A DNA stretch of 59,746 nucleotides, taken from NCBI RefSeq assembly GCF_937863835.1, contig NZ_CALMHT010000062.1, forward strand, positions 1-59,746, in the 5' to 3' direction. The stretch comes from an uncultured Prevotella sp. (GTDB taxonomy: Bacteria; Bacteroidota; Bacteroidia; Bacteroidales; Bacteroidaceae). Position numbers and translations under genes: made by a program. Below, one piece after another: positions 8,430 through 18,729 of the stretch (position 1 is its first letter; the number at the start of each line of letters is the position of its first letter). Below the pieces are notes generated by a model that was given only the letters and a program-made list of their open reading frames with translations, had not been told where the DNA came from and searched no databases.

Positions 8430-11400
8430 TTAGAATTTAACATTAAGTCCAAATGAATAAGCTTTCACGTTAGGGTGAACATCATTGCGCATATCACTGC
8501 TCAATTTCTCAGGATCATAGTCGTCGAGCGATGTGAATGTCAGCAGATTGCTGCCCGACAAGTACAGGCGCAGACTCTGCAGACCGATCTTCGACATCCA
8601 TGGCTGTCCCTTGAAGGTGTAGCCGATTTCGATACTCTTCAAACGGAGATAGTCGCCCTTGGTGAGCCAGAATGAAGAATAACGGTTGTTGATTTCTCCA
8701 CCCATGCGTGGCATTGACGCATTCACATTGTCTGATGAATAGCGGTCGAGCCATCTGGTTGTCTTATTTCCACCGTTGGATATGGTGGTTTCATCCCAGT
8801 TGAATCTGTCGAGACCTGACACACCCTGCCAGAATGTGGTTACATCTATTTGTTTCCATGAAGCACCTAAAGTAAACGAATACTGAAGTTTCGGGAATGG
8901 ATTACCGATTATCACACGGTCTGCATCGGTTATATTTCCGTCACCGTTCACATCGTCATACATGATGTCGCCCAATACGGGTGCCTGTCCGTTCTGCTTG
9001 ATTACGACACCTGTAGAATTGGTACGTTGCAGATCGGCCTCTGTACGATACAGTCCGATGGCTCTCAGTCCGTAATAGGAACCGATGGCTTCACCTTCAC
9101 GGTTGATGGTATTGTTGGATATGCTTTCCTGTCCGTTCATTTCGATAATCTTATTCTGAACGCCTGCCAATGAAGCACTGGCCTGCCACTTCCAGTAGCC
9201 GCTCTGATCGAAATAATTGACAGCCAGTTCCCAACCACGGTTACGAACTTTACCGCTGTTCTGATATGGTGCAGACAATGAACCAAGGAATATGCTTGGC
9301 ATAGGCAACTGCAGCAGAATGTCTGATGTTACTTTGTTATAATAGTCGAATACAACACTGACGCGTCCTTTCAGGAATGATGCGTCAAGACCTAAATCAG
9401 TGATCGTGGTCGTTTCCCACTTGATGTTTTCATTGGCTATCTTGGATGTTTTCATTCCGATATACTTGGTGTCACCGAAATAGTAACTGCCCTGTGCCGA
9501 CAAGGTCTCTGTATAGGCATAATTGCCTATCTCCTGGTTACCCAGTTTACCCCAACTGGCACGCAGTTTCAGATTTGTAAGCCAATCGATACCTTGCATA
9601 AACTTTTCATTTGTCATAATCCATGCTCCCGACAGAGAAGGGAATGTGGCATAACGGTTATTGCTGGGAAGACGTGAAGAACCGTCGCGACGGACATTGA
9701 ACTCGAACAGATAACGGTCGGCATAGTTGTAATTCAGTCTGCCGAAGAACGACTGCAACTTTGTCTCTTCTGCCGAACCCGATACGGCATCATTCTGAGT
9801 ACCACCGTCCAACTCATAAATATTATCGGTAGGGAATCCCTGACGACTGCTCGTGTTTGAGTCCCATCTGTTCTTTTGTATGGAATGACCCAGTAAAATA
9901 CCGATTGTATGGTCACCGAACTTGTTGTTATATGTCAATATGTTCTCATTGATATAGCTTGTTTCCAAATAGTTATAGTCTACTAATGTGTTCTGTGTTC
10001 CGGCCGGAGCTATCTCGTTACCTTCGGCATCATAACGGGCTTCAGTACGTGGACTGTATGTGGATACGGCATTGTTATAATACTTATATGAAAGACTTGA
10101 ACGGAACTTGAGTCCTTTATACAGATTCACTTCTGCGAAAATCTGCCCGTCAAAACGGTAATGGTTGTTGTCCTTATGACCATAATACAGGTTGTAAATC
10201 GGATTTTTGAACACCGACTGCGATATGGCTGAATTACCATCAGTGTAAGCATAATATCCGTTAGAGAACTGTACCGGGACTGTAGGTCGCGTAAACCATG
10301 TCAGTGTACGCATCAGTCCTTCTCCCGTCACACTGTTTACCGGTTCATAAATTGTCTGTCTGCTTCCCGACAGGTTCAGTCCCACCTTGACGATACCCAG
10401 TTGGGCGTCGACATTAGAACGGAAATTGAATCTACGGTTGGCCGTATTCTTCATGATACCGTCTTGATCCATATACTGTGCAGAAATCATATAATGTGTA
10501 GTTTTGCTGCCACCCGACACAGAAAGGTGATGCTGGTGCATCACAGCCGTGCGGAACATTTCTTTTGCCCAGTTGGTGTTGGCGAAATGATCGGGATCGG
10601 AACCATCTTTCAGTTTCTGAAGCATATCTGATGTATAAGCCTTTCCTGGTTGGCACTCATTATACATCAGAGCCCAGTCGTACGAATTGACATAATCCGG
10701 CAGTATGGTAGCCTTCTGTATGGCTATATTGCCCGAATAGGTAATTGTCGGTTTCTGTTCACCGCCACGTTTGGTAGTGACCAGGATGACACCGTTGGCA
10801 GCACGTACACCGTAGATAGCTGCCGAAGCCGCATCTTTCAGTACAGAAACGCTCTCGATATCCTCGGCGGCCAGTTCAGACATCTGACTGATACTGCTCT
10901 CCACACCGTCGATAAGAACCATCGGATTGTTCTTCGAGGCATCCCCCAGTGTACCGACACCACGGACACGGATTTCAGGATCGTCGTGACCTGCCTGCGC
11001 TCCATTGGTCTGCAATACGACACCTGGCAGACGACCTTGCAGCATGGTGGATGTATTGGCAACCGGTATATTGGCTACATCGTCAAATTTCACGGAAGCT
11101 ACAGAACCGGTCAGGTTGGCTTTCTTCTGTGTACCATAACCTACCACCACCACTTCATCGAGTGCCTTATAGTCTTCTTTCATTGTGACCGACATACTCT
11201 CGCCGCTTTGGTATGACACCTCCTTAGAAGCAAATCCAACATACGAAATAACCAATGTACCATGTGATACATTGTTTAATGTGAAATTACCGTCAATATC
11301 GGTAACAGTTCCGTTGGTAGACCCTTTCACCATGACAGTAGCGCCTATAATAGGATCGCCGTGTGAATCTTTCACCTGTCCCTTTACGGTATTAGACTGT

Positions 11401-11540
11401 TGCAGAGCAACCACTTTGTTGGCAGCCGCAAAGGTAATCTGCGGTAATCCTGTAAGAGCAATTGCAGAAACGAAAATCATCAGAAGTTTTTTTCCTCCTA
11501 ATGAATAGTTGAAAATACTGTTTCTCATGTTTCTTTTCAT
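8430..11540 (-). CDS. SusC/RagA-family TonB-dependent outer-membrane transporter
   Basis: Energy-dependent oligosaccharide importer and first gene of the small locus. It has a signal peptide (to about residue 38, ending TFAA), then a carboxypeptidase-regulatory-like beta-sandwich (VKGQVKDSHGDPIIGATVMVKG). Next come the SusC signature around the TonB-interaction segment (LDEVVVVGYGTQKK), the plug domain (PMVLIDGVE, SVLKDAASAAIYGVRAANGVILVTTK) and a 22-strand barrel ending in a terminal aromatic (FGLNVKF). At 1036 residues it is full length. A promoter with TAATTTTG lies about 120 bp upstream. It forms the usual lidded pair with the SusD protein and shares an operon with it and the beta-helix lipoprotein. 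Confidence 0.96.
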   Translation of the reverse strand: MKRNMRNSIFNYSLGGKKLLMIFVSAIALTGLPQITFAAANKVVALQQSNTVKGQVKDSHGDPIIGATVMVKGSTNGTVTDIDGNFTLNNVSHGTLVISYVGFASKEVSYQSGESMSVTMKEDYKALDEVVVVGYGTQKKANLTGSVASVKFDDVANIPVANTSTMLQGRLPGVVLQTNGAQAGHDDPEIRVRGVGTLGDASKNNPMVLIDGVESSISQMSELAAEDIESVSVLKDAASAAIYGVRAANGVILVTTKRGGEQKPTITYSGNIAIQKATILPDYVNSYDWALMYNECQPGKAYTSDMLQKLKDGSDPDHFANTNWAKEMFRTAVMHQHHLSVSGGSKTTHYMISAQYMDQDGIMKNTANRRFNFRSNVDAQLGIVKVGLNLSGSRQTIYEPVNSVTGEGLMRTLTWFTRPTVPVQFSNGYYAYTDGNSAISQSVFKNPIYNLYYGHKDNNHYRFDGQIFAEVNLYKGLKFRSSLSYKYYNNAVSTYSPRTEARYDAEGNEIAPAGTQNTLVDYNYLETSYINENILTYNNKFGDHTIGILLGHSIQKNRWDSNTSSRQGFPTDNIYELDGGTQNDAVSGSAEETKLQSFFGRLNYNYADRYLFEFNVRRDGSSRLPSNNRYATFPSLSGAWIMTNEKFMQGIDWLTNLKLRASWGKLGNQEIGNYAYTETLSAQGSYYFGDTKYIGMKTSKIANENIKWETTTITDLGLDASFLKGRVSVVFDYYNKVTSDILLQLPMPSIFLGSLSAPYQNSGKVRNRGWELAVNYFDQSGYWKWQASASLAGVQNKIIEMNGQESISNNTINREGEAIGSYYGLRAIGLYRTEADLQRTNSTGVVIKQNGQAPVLGDIMYDDVNGDGNITDADRVIIGNPFPKLQYSFTLGASWKQIDVTTFWQGVSGLDRFNWDETTISNGGNKTTRWLDRYSSDNVNASMPRMGGEINNRYSSFWLTKGDYLRLKSIEIGYTFKGQPWMSKIGLQSLRLYLSGSNLLTFTSLDDYDPEKLSSDMRNDVHPNVKAYSFGLNVKF

Positions 11541-11837
11541 TTAGTTATTAATAATTAGTTATTCATTATCTACTTTTATTATTACCCCTCAACAATCTCA
11601 TTACCTCGTAAACTAATAACAATTAAATTTAATTTTAGAAGAACTATTTATATTTCGATTGCAAAATTACCATGATGAAATGGATTAAAATATTAAAAAA
11701 ACAAGAAAAAAACGACAAAAATTCGGATTCCGGTCATAAAAAAAGGAATAATGCATACTTAATGCCTACAGCTTCGTATCTTTGCATAGTCATATCAAAC
11801 AGCATAGTAAAATGCTGCTATATAAAAGTTATCGAAT
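11541..11837. promoter_or_regulatory. Divergent control region between SusC (minus) and the B3/B4-domain gene (plus)
   Basis: A 297-bp A+T-rich region with no gene. On the minus strand TAATTTTG (11662-11669) is a -7 box for the SusC operon, giving a leader of about 115 nt. On the plus strand TATCTTTG (11777-11784) is a -7 box for the gene at 11838. The roughly 105 bp between the boxes, rich in poly-T runs on the minus strand, would hold the HTCS-1 binding site. I saw no strong dyad there. Confidence 0.6.
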
Positions 11838-12503
11838 ATGGAAGTAATTGTATCCAAAGAAATAGAGACGGTCTGTCCCGAATTCGTGGGCGCGGCATTA
11901 GAAGCAAAAGTGGTCAACAGTACCTACAATGAAGGTCTATGGCAGGATATTCATGCCTTGGGCGATAAGTATAAGACAGAACTAACTACAGAGAGTCTGA
12001 AAGATATCTCAGGAATAGCTGCCACCCGACGCGTCTACAGGGCATGCGGCAAAGATCCTTCGCGTTACCGCCCTGCATCGGAAGCGCTGATCAGACGAGT
12101 ACTTCAGGGAAAGTCGCTCTACCAGATAGACACGCTTGTGGACATGATCAATCTGGCAAGTATTGCTTATGGTTACAGTATCGGAGGATTCGACGCGGAT
12201 AAATTTGTCGGCGACACACTCACGCTTGGCATAGGGGAAAAAGATGAACCGTACGAAGGTATAGGTCGCGGAATGATCAATATCGAAGGTCTGCCCGTCT
12301 ACCGTGATGCCAAAGGTGGTGTGGGTACACCGACAAGCGACAATGAACGGACAAAGATAGGGATAGGAACCCGACACCTGTTCGTACTCATCAACGGATA
12401 TGACGGTAACGAGGAAAATGTTCGGGCCAATGCCGCATTCATACAAGAATTATTAAAGAAGTACTGTTCAAGCGACGGTGGTTCGTATAAGCTGTACCGC
12501 TGA
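11838..12503 (+). CDS. B3/B4 tRNA-binding-domain protein (stand-alone, PheRS beta-like editing domain)
   Basis: A 221-residue protein that resembles the B3/B4 module of phenylalanyl-tRNA synthetase beta chain, found alone in many bacteria. Signs are the RRVYRACGKDPSRYRPASEAL segment in the first half and the DMINLASIAYGYSIGGFDAD and GIGTRHLFVLINGYD segments later. Stand-alone versions are suspected to hydrolyse mischarged tRNA or bind aminoacyl compounds, but the function of this subfamily is not settled. No signal peptide is seen, so it is cytoplasmic. It is transcribed from its own promoter, divergent from the SusC operon, and shows no functional link to it. Confidence 0.8.
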   Translation: MEVIVSKEIETVCPEFVGAALEAKVVNSTYNEGLWQDIHALGDKYKTELTTESLKDISGIAATRRVYRACGKDPSRYRPASEALIRRVLQGKSLYQIDTLVDMINLASIAYGYSIGGFDADKFVGDTLTLGIGEKDEPYEGIGRGMINIEGLPVYRDAKGGVGTPTSDNERTKIGIGTRHLFVLINGYDGNEENVRANAAFIQELLKKYCSSDGGSYKLYR

Positions 12504-12561
12504 CAGAAGAAAAAGACCAACCGTGCTTGCATTCAAAAAATTCAATTATTGGAAGGATTAT

Positions 12562-12592
12562 TTTGTTAGTCGATTAAATAAAAGTATATTTG
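12562..12592 (+). promoter_or_regulatory. Consensus Bacteroidota promoter of the Fic gene
   Basis: TTTG at 12562-12565, a 19-bp spacer, then TATATTTG at 12585-12592 give an exact match to the family consensus. Transcription would begin near 12598, only a few bases before the ATG at 12605. This rules out an upstream in-frame TTG at 12590 as the start. Confidence 0.75.
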
Positions 12593-12604
12593 CAAACAAA
12601 AAGT

Positions 12605-13390
12605 ATGTTCGAACAAGAGATTAAAGAATACGAAGCATTGCGTCATGACTATCAGCAGAAAATAGTTGTACCAATGGGGAAAGAGGAATATGGGAAATAT
12701 AATGAGATTCTCTTTTCCACTCACTCCTGTGCTATCGAAGGCAACTCGTTTTCGGTTGACGACACAAGGGAACTGAAAGAAAAGGGGCTCGGTATGATTC
12801 CGATAGGCAAATCTCTCTTGGAAGCATTCGAAATACTTGATCATTTCAGCGCTTACGAATATGTAATGGGCAACTTGTCTCATCCTTTTGATGAGTTATT
12901 ATTAAAACAGATCAACAGACTCACTACACTTCATACATTATCGTACAAAGCCCCTGGGGCTATTCCCGGTGAATATACCGATACGGATATGGCAGCAGGT
13001 GATACCCTATTCGGAGACCATCATGAATTAATTGCAAAAATACCGTCATTGCTGGAGTCGACCGAGAATGCAGTTATGAAGGGAATTCATCCGATGGTTG
13101 TCGCTGCCAGATTTCATGGCTTTTATGAATATCTGCATCCGTTCAGAGACGGAAATGGCAGAACAGGACGGCTTATGTCTAATTTTATCCTACTTCGTGC
13201 CGGTCATCCTCTCTTAATAATAGATATTGCCGACAGAGCCGAATATATCAATGCTTTGCGCATGATAAGAACAGAAGGGACAGACGAATATCTCGTTTCT
13301 TTCTTCTTCAAAATGGCTGCCAAACGTATGCATGCGGAGATGGAACAGAAGAGCACTAATACCAGAGGTATGCTCAATTTCCTATTTTGA
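12605..13390 (+). CDS. Fic-family protein (putative AMP/NMP transferase) with built-in inhibitory motif
   Basis: A 261-residue cytoplasmic Fic-domain enzyme. The active-site loop is complete: HPFRDGNGRTGR, beginning at His178. Fic enzymes typically transfer AMP from ATP to a hydroxyl of a target protein. Near the N-terminus SCAIEGN (residues 41-47) matches the inhibitory-helix motif (S/T)xxxE(G/N), placing it among class II Fic proteins that hold themselves inactive through the Glu. The substrate is unknown. The ATG at 12605 is preferred because the promoter box overlaps the upstream TTG. No antitoxin-like partner gene is adjacent, which fits self-inhibition. A minus-strand terminator lies directly downstream. 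Confidence 0.9.
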   Translation: MFEQEIKEYEALRHDYQQKIVVPMGKEEYGKYNEILFSTHSCAIEGNSFSVDDTRELKEKGLGMIPIGKSLLEAFEILDHFSAYEYVMGNLSHPFDELLLKQINRLTTLHTLSYKAPGAIPGEYTDTDMAAGDTLFGDHHELIAKIPSLLESTENAVMKGIHPMVVAARFHGFYEYLHPFRDGNGRTGRLMSNFILLRAGHPLLIIDIADRAEYINALRMIRTEGTDEYLVSFFFKMAAKRMHAEMEQKSTNTRGMLNFLF

Positions 13391-13425
13391 TAAAAAAAGC
13401 GGACCCGGTATGATGCCGGGTCCGC
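13391..13425 (-). terminator. Intrinsic terminator of the nuo operon (also downstream of the Fic gene)
   Basis: A perfect 10-bp stem, GCGGACCCGG (13399-13408) against CCGGGTCCGC (13416-13425), with a 7-nt loop. Read on the minus strand it is followed by seven T residues, so it ends transcripts coming from nuoN. The stem may also stop the plus-strand Fic transcript, though it lacks a T-run on that strand. Confidence 0.85.
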
Positions 13426-13458
13426 CCTATGATATAAATCGATTATTTTCTGCTGACC

Positions 13459-14892
13459 TTATGCTGCTACTGCTATCCAATCGTAAATGAAACTGCATAC
13501 GCCGAAAGCGACCACACCTGCCGTGCAGATGAAGAGAGCCAACTTCGTATTGAAATCACTCTTGAATGCCGGCAGCGGTGCTTCACTCTTATTGATATAC
13601 ATCGCTTTTACTATCAAAAGATAGTAGTATAAGCTCACTACGGTGTTGACCAAGGCGATGAATACGACAAAGTATACCCAGAAACTCTTTACCTCAAGGG
13701 CTGCCATGAAGACGAAGAACTTACTGAACATACCAGCAAACGGTGGTATACCTCCCAATGAGAACAATGACAAAGTCATCAGGAATGACAACTTCGGATT
13801 GGTCTGATAGAGTCCGTTGTAATCGTCTATGTCGGTCTTGCCATCATTGTTCTGTTCTACGACACTGATGATACCGAAGACGGCCAAATTGGCTGCCACG
13901 TATACCAGTACGTAATAAGACAGGGCTGTAATACCCATGGCACTGTTGCCTATGACTGCCAGCATGATATATCCGGCCTGACTGATAGAACTGAAAGCCA
14001 TGAATCTCTTGAGATTACTCTGACGGATGGCAAACAAGTTGGCTACGGTGATACTCAGCACGATGATGACATCGAGCATATACTGCCACTCTGTAGACAT
14101 AGCGGTGAATACCTTCATGAGGATAGTAGCCAAGGCGAAAGCGGCTGCTCCTTTTGAAACAACGCTAAGATATCCGGTTACGGCTGTAGGTGCACCCTGA
14201 TAGGTGTCGGCTGTCCAGAAATGGAACGGTACAAGACTTATCTTGAAACCCAGACCACTGAAGAAGAACACCAATCCCATGATATTCATAGCAAGATTGT
14301 GCGAATTGAACAGGGCTGCTGCCACATCATCGAAATAGAGAGTTCCTACACTACCATATATGAATGATATACCATAGAGCATCACACCACTTGAGAATAC
14401 GGCTGTAAGAATGAATTTGGCTGCTGCCTCGGCAGAACATTTCTTAAACTTGTCGAGAGCCACCAGACATGCCATTGGCACTGATGCCATCTCGAGTCCG
14501 AGGAAGAACATCAGGAAATGTCCTGAACTGACCATTATATTCATACCCAGAAGGGTAGATACTACCAGCATATAGAATTCACCTTCACGTTTCTTTGTAT
14601 CTTCGCGCGACAACCACTGACGACTCTGAATGAGTACGATAAGGGTTCCCAATGCGAGGATGGTCTTGATGACACCTACTGCAGAACTGGTACGATACAT
14701 TCCACCGAAGGCATCTACCTGATCCTGTGGCAGGATGTTGATTAGAATCTGCGCAAGCATCAGTACGCACATCAACGGATTGAACCACTTACGTTCTTTA
14801 CCGTTGGAACAGAAGTCGGCTATGAATGTTATCACAAGGATAAGCATCAATGTTGCTTCCGGTATCATTTTTAAAAATTGACTGTAATCCAT
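13459..14892 (-). CDS. nuoN: NADH-quinone oxidoreductase subunit N
   Basis: Last gene of the complex I operon; 477 residues, close to the usual length. It is an antiporter-like proton-pumping membrane subunit with about 14 hydrophobic helices. Conserved segments include [51 protein letters not shown] (with the lysine of the channel and the HFW motif) and [19 protein letters not shown]. It lies 42 bp after nuoM and ends 33 bp before the terminator. Confidence 0.97.
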   Translation of the reverse strand: MDYSQFLKMIPEATLMLILVITFIADFCSNGKERKWFNPLMCVLMLAQILINILPQDQVDAFGGMYRTSSAVGVIKTILALGTLIVLIQSRQWLSREDTKKREGEFYMLVVSTLLGMNIMVSSGHFLMFFLGLEMASVPMACLVALDKFKKCSAEAAAKFILTAVFSSGVMLYGISFIYGSVGTLYFDDVAAALFNSHNLAMNIMGLVFFFSGLGFKISLVPFHFWTADTYQGAPTAVTGYLSVVSKGAAAFALATILMKVFTAMSTEWQYMLDVIIVLSITVANLFAIRQSNLKRFMAFSSISQAGYIMLAVIGNSAMGITALSYYVLVYVAANLAVFGIISVVEQNNDGKTDIDDYNGLYQTNPKLSFLMTLSLFSLGGIPPFAGMFSKFFVFMAALEVKSFWVYFVVFIALVNTVVSLYYYLLIVKAMYINKSEAPLPAFKSDFNTKLALFICTAGVVAFGVCSFIYDWIAVAA

Positions 14893-14934
14893 TTTTTAAT
14901 ATTTCAATTTTCAATCTTCAATTTTTAATTCTCA

Positions 14935-16434
14935 TTAGATTCCTGCCATCACGCCATTGATATGACCGAGGATAGGACCTAAGGTGTCACTGATGACACT
15001 GCTTGCCCATAAAGGTGCTATACCTAAACCTGCTACGCAGAATATCAGGCAGCATACAGCAACGCGCTCGTCCCATGTGGCATCTGTCAGTTTCTCATAA
15101 GCAGGGTCGGCAACCTTCTGATACAAGATCTTACCGATAACACGCAGAATATAGACTGCGGTGATGACGATACTCGTACAAGCTATAATCGTAGCTGTGC
15201 GGTGGAATACATCTGTATTAGAGAATGAACCTACAAAGATGGTCATCTCAGCTACGAATCCTGAGAAACCAGGAAGTCCGAGGTTGGCAAGACCGGCTAT
15301 CACATAACCTACACCAAGGAACGGCATAATCTTCATCAGTCCGCCCAACTTGCGTACATCACGTGTGTGGGTACGTCCGTATATCATACCGATGAGGGCG
15401 AAGAAGAGGGCTGTCATCAGTCCGTGTGAAAGCATCTGAAGAATAGCTCCCGTACACGATGTCTGTGTCATCATGAGCAAGGCGAACAGAACGAGTCCGC
15501 AGTGACTTACAGATGAATAGGCGTTGATATACTTGAGGTCGGTCTGTACACATGCCGAAAGAGCTCCATAAACAACAGAGATGGTGGTCAGGATAATGAA
15601 TATCCATGCCAGTTGGTGTGCAGCCTCAGGCATCAAGTACATGGCGATACGGAAACATCCGTAACCTCCCAACTTCATCAGTACACCGGCATGGAGCATG
15701 GATACAGCTGTAGGGGCTGAAGCATGACCGTCTGGTGACCATGTATGGAATGGGAAGAGTGCACCCAGTACACCGAAACCGACAAATACAAACGGGAAGA
15801 ATATCTTCTGAATGTGAACAGGGATATTGTGCATATTGGCTATCTCCACGACATTCATCGTGGTGGCTCCACTGAAATAGTAGACTCCCAGAATACCGAT
15901 AATCAACAGAGCGGAACCTCCCATCAGCATCAGAGTCAGTTTCATAGCTGCATACTCCTTAGGACCGCTTCCCCATACTCCGATAAGGAGGTACATAGGT
16001 ATCAGGGCTACCTCATAGAACATGAACATCGTGAACATGTCGGTAGAGATAAAGAAACCATATACTCCTGACGAAAGAAGTGTGAACCATAGGAAGTATT
16101 CCTTAGTCAGCGGTTTCAACTGCCAAGAAGCGAACGTTCCTGTGAATACGATAATACTGGACAATAACAGCATGACTACCGATATACCGTCGATACCTAC
16201 CGAATAACAGATATTCAGTGGTTTAAACCATGCTACACTATATGTGTATAACATAGGATCGGTATTGCCGCCATGACGCTGCTGTATGAAATCAATAGTA
16301 AGATAGACAGAAAGTGCCAACAACAGTGACGCTCCTGTTACCATCACACCGCGTACCTGATAAAGGTTGCGTGACAGCCACAGGCCGAGCAACATCAACG
16401 CGGGGATTAATACGAATAGACTTAATATACTCAT
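14935..16434 (-). CDS. nuoM: NADH-quinone oxidoreductase subunit M
   Basis: Antiporter-like proton-pumping subunit of complex I; 499 residues with about 14 membrane helices. Recognisable blocks are MFYEVALIPMYLLIGVWG, FPFHTWSPDGHASAPTAVSMLHAGVLMKLGGYG and LGLPGFSGFVAEMTIFVG. The key Glu of FYE and the Lys of VLMKLGG are present. It is 14 bp downstream of nuoL and belongs to the same transcript. Confidence 0.97.
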   Translation of the reverse strand: MSILSLFVLIPALMLLGLWLSRNLYQVRGVMVTGASLLLALSVYLTIDFIQQRHGGNTDPMLYTYSVAWFKPLNICYSVGIDGISVVMLLLSSIIVFTGTFASWQLKPLTKEYFLWFTLLSSGVYGFFISTDMFTMFMFYEVALIPMYLLIGVWGSGPKEYAAMKLTLMLMGGSALLIIGILGVYYFSGATTMNVVEIANMHNIPVHIQKIFFPFVFVGFGVLGALFPFHTWSPDGHASAPTAVSMLHAGVLMKLGGYGCFRIAMYLMPEAAHQLAWIFIILTTISVVYGALSACVQTDLKYINAYSSVSHCGLVLFALLMMTQTSCTGAILQMLSHGLMTALFFALIGMIYGRTHTRDVRKLGGLMKIMPFLGVGYVIAGLANLGLPGFSGFVAEMTIFVGSFSNTDVFHRTATIIACTSIVITAVYILRVIGKILYQKVADPAYEKLTDATWDERVAVCCLIFCVAGLGIAPLWASSVISDTLGPILGHINGVMAGI

Positions 16435-16448
16435 TTTTATCTAATTCT

Positions 16449-18410
16449 TTATAAACATATACCTAACAACAATAATGTCAAAGCGACAGTTCCTGTGAGG
16501 AACCATACTGCATACTGACGTACATCACCACTCTGCCAACTGCGAATGGAATCGCCTGCGGCATTTGTACTCCATGCCATGAAGTTCATCGCGCCGTCTA
16601 CGACGTGACGGTCGAACCATGCAATAGGTGTACTTACGCAACGGAAGATGATCTTATGTGTAACGAACATCCAGATTTCGTCCATGTAGAAACGGCGATA
16701 TGCAGCCTCGTGCAGACGTGGGAACTTCTTTGCAAGATAATCTGCCACCGGTGTTGTCTTTCCACTGTACATGAATGTGGCAACAGCGATAGCGATGAGT
16801 GCCAATATGGTAGAAGTGATCGCTACGGTCCAATTGACATGGGTATCAAAACTCAATCCATTGGCTGATACAAAATGTCCGAATGGTATCCATCCGCAAA
16901 GTACTGTTATCAATGAGAGAAATATCAACGGGAATGTCATGCATGCAGGAGCCTCGTGAGGTTTCTTGGCACCTTCGTTGATATGTGTTTCGTAATATCC
17001 CTGTCCCCAAAAAATAACATAATAGAGACGGAACATATAGAATGCTGTCATACATGCGATGCCGCTCATGATCATACCCATTGCCGGATGGAAGTTGTAA
17101 CATGCTACCAGAATTTCATCCTTTGAGAAGAATCCGCTCAACGGGAATATACCCGATATGGCAAGACAACAGATCAGGAATGCGATATGTGTGATGGGCA
17201 TATATTTATGAAGATTACCCATAAAGGCTTTCTCGTTGCTGCCCACAGCTTCAATGATACAACCGGCACAGAGGAACAGACAACCCTTAAACATTGCATG
17301 AGTAAAGAGGTGGAACATTCCTGCCATATAACCGAGACCATTCTCGTCTGCATATTCTACCGTATGGGCTACGGCTCCCGTGGCTGCATCTGGCATGGAA
17401 ACGCCAAGGGCTACCAACATAAAACCGATCTGTGATATGGTAGAGAAAGCAAGTACACGTTTGATATCACTCTGGCAACAAGCTACTGCTGCTGCATAGA
17501 AAGCGGTAAACGCTGCGATATAGGCAATCCAGTGCAACTGCGCCGGGGCATACTGCACGAAGAGCGGGAACATACTGGCTACAAGATAGACACCGGCTAC
17601 AACCATGGTGGCGGCATGAATCAATGCAGATACAGGTGTTGGACCCTCCATAGCGTCAGGCAACCATATATGTAACGGGAACATCGCACTCTTACCGGCA
17701 CCTCCGATGAACATCAGGAACAAGGCGAGCGGCATCAACTGTGCGGCTCCGGCCACTTTGCCTGCCAACTCCGGCATGGCTGTAAGGTCGAAATTGAATG
17801 TCCCCACATAGAAACTATAAATCAGGATACCGATCAGGAAGAACATATCAGCAAAACGCGTTACGATAAACGCTTTCTTACTGGCAGCTACTGCGGCATG
17901 CTTTGGATAATAGAATCCGATGAGCAAATAAGAAGAAACACCCACCAACTCCCAGAACAGGTACATCTGGAAAATGTTGGTTGCGACTACAAGTCCGAGC
18001 ATTGACATGGTGAAAAGGCTCAGGAAAGCGTAATAGCGCTGGAAACCTTTTTCGCCGTGCATATATCCGAACGAATAGATATGAACCATGAAACTGACGG
18101 TGGTGATAACGACCAACATCATCACAGAGATAGGTGTGAGTCGGAATCCTATATTAAATGTCAGCAGTTCATTAAACTTCAACCATGTAAAATTAAAAGG
18201 TGTTATTGTAGGAAACAATCCGTCAGCACCTCTGCCCTGGCCGAGGAAATACTCGAAAGCAGTATAGTAAGACAGACAGAATATTGTACCTAGAACAACA
18301 GTACCTATCAATCCCGCAACTTTATGCGACATCTTCATACCGGCCAATCCTAACAATACGAAAGAAAGAGCAGGCAGAAGGAGTATCAAAAATACATAAC
18401 TGTAATCCAT
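16449..18410 (-). CDS. nuoL: NADH-quinone oxidoreductase subunit L
   Basis: Distal proton-pumping subunit of complex I; 653 residues. The core has FWELVGVSSYLLIGFYY, GGAGKSAMFPLHIWLPDAMEGPTPVSALIHAATMVVAGVYL and FPLSGFFSKDEIL. The C-terminal part carries the long amphipathic lateral helix region and a final membrane anchor, as in other NuoL. It is 8 bp after nuoK. Confidence 0.97.
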   Translation of the reverse strand: MDYSYVFLILLLPALSFVLLGLAGMKMSHKVAGLIGTVVLGTIFCLSYYTAFEYFLGQGRGADGLFPTITPFNFTWLKFNELLTFNIGFRLTPISVMMLVVITTVSFMVHIYSFGYMHGEKGFQRYYAFLSLFTMSMLGLVVATNIFQMYLFWELVGVSSYLLIGFYYPKHAAVAASKKAFIVTRFADMFFLIGILIYSFYVGTFNFDLTAMPELAGKVAGAAQLMPLALFLMFIGGAGKSAMFPLHIWLPDAMEGPTPVSALIHAATMVVAGVYLVASMFPLFVQYAPAQLHWIAYIAAFTAFYAAAVACCQSDIKRVLAFSTISQIGFMLVALGVSMPDAATGAVAHTVEYADENGLGYMAGMFHLFTHAMFKGCLFLCAGCIIEAVGSNEKAFMGNLHKYMPITHIAFLICCLAISGIFPLSGFFSKDEILVACYNFHPAMGMIMSGIACMTAFYMFRLYYVIFWGQGYYETHINEGAKKPHEAPACMTFPLIFLSLITVLCGWIPFGHFVSANGLSFDTHVNWTVAITSTILALIAIAVATFMYSGKTTPVADYLAKKFPRLHEAAYRRFYMDEIWMFVTHKIIFRCVSTPIAWFDRHVVDGAMNFMAWSTNAAGDSIRSWQSGDVRQYAVWFLTGTVALTLLLLGICL

Positions 18411-18418
18411 AAGTCTTT

Positions 18419-18727
18419 TTAATATTTCATGTTTTCAATACTGTTCACCTGATCGCTGTGGAAATGACGGTAAACATTAATAATTATTGCTACAGCTACG
18501 GCTGTCTCGGCTGCACTGACACCAATACTGAACAGTGTGAAGAAGAATCCTTCAAACTGGGCTGGGAAAAGCAGACGATTGAAAGCTGCAAAGTTGATAT
18601 CCACTGAATTGAGTACTAACTCTATAGAGATAAGCATAGCAATCAGATTGCGGCGTGTAACGAATCCGAATACGCCGATTGCAAAAAGAAGTGCTGATAG
18701 CACAAAATAACATTCTACTGGTACCAT
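18419..18727 (-). CDS. nuoK: NADH-quinone oxidoreductase subunit K
   Basis: A 102-residue membrane subunit with three helices, typical size. The motif RRNLIAMLISIELVLNSVDINF contains the conserved membrane Glu of the E-channel, and AAETAVAVAIIINVYR holds the second conserved Glu. Two bases separate it from nuoJ. Confidence 0.96.
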   Translation of the reverse strand: MVPVECYFVLSALLFAIGVFGFVTRRNLIAMLISIELVLNSVDINFAAFNRLLFPAQFEGFFFTLFSIGVSAAETAVAVAIIINVYRHFHSDQVNSIENMKY

Positions 18728-18729
18728 AC

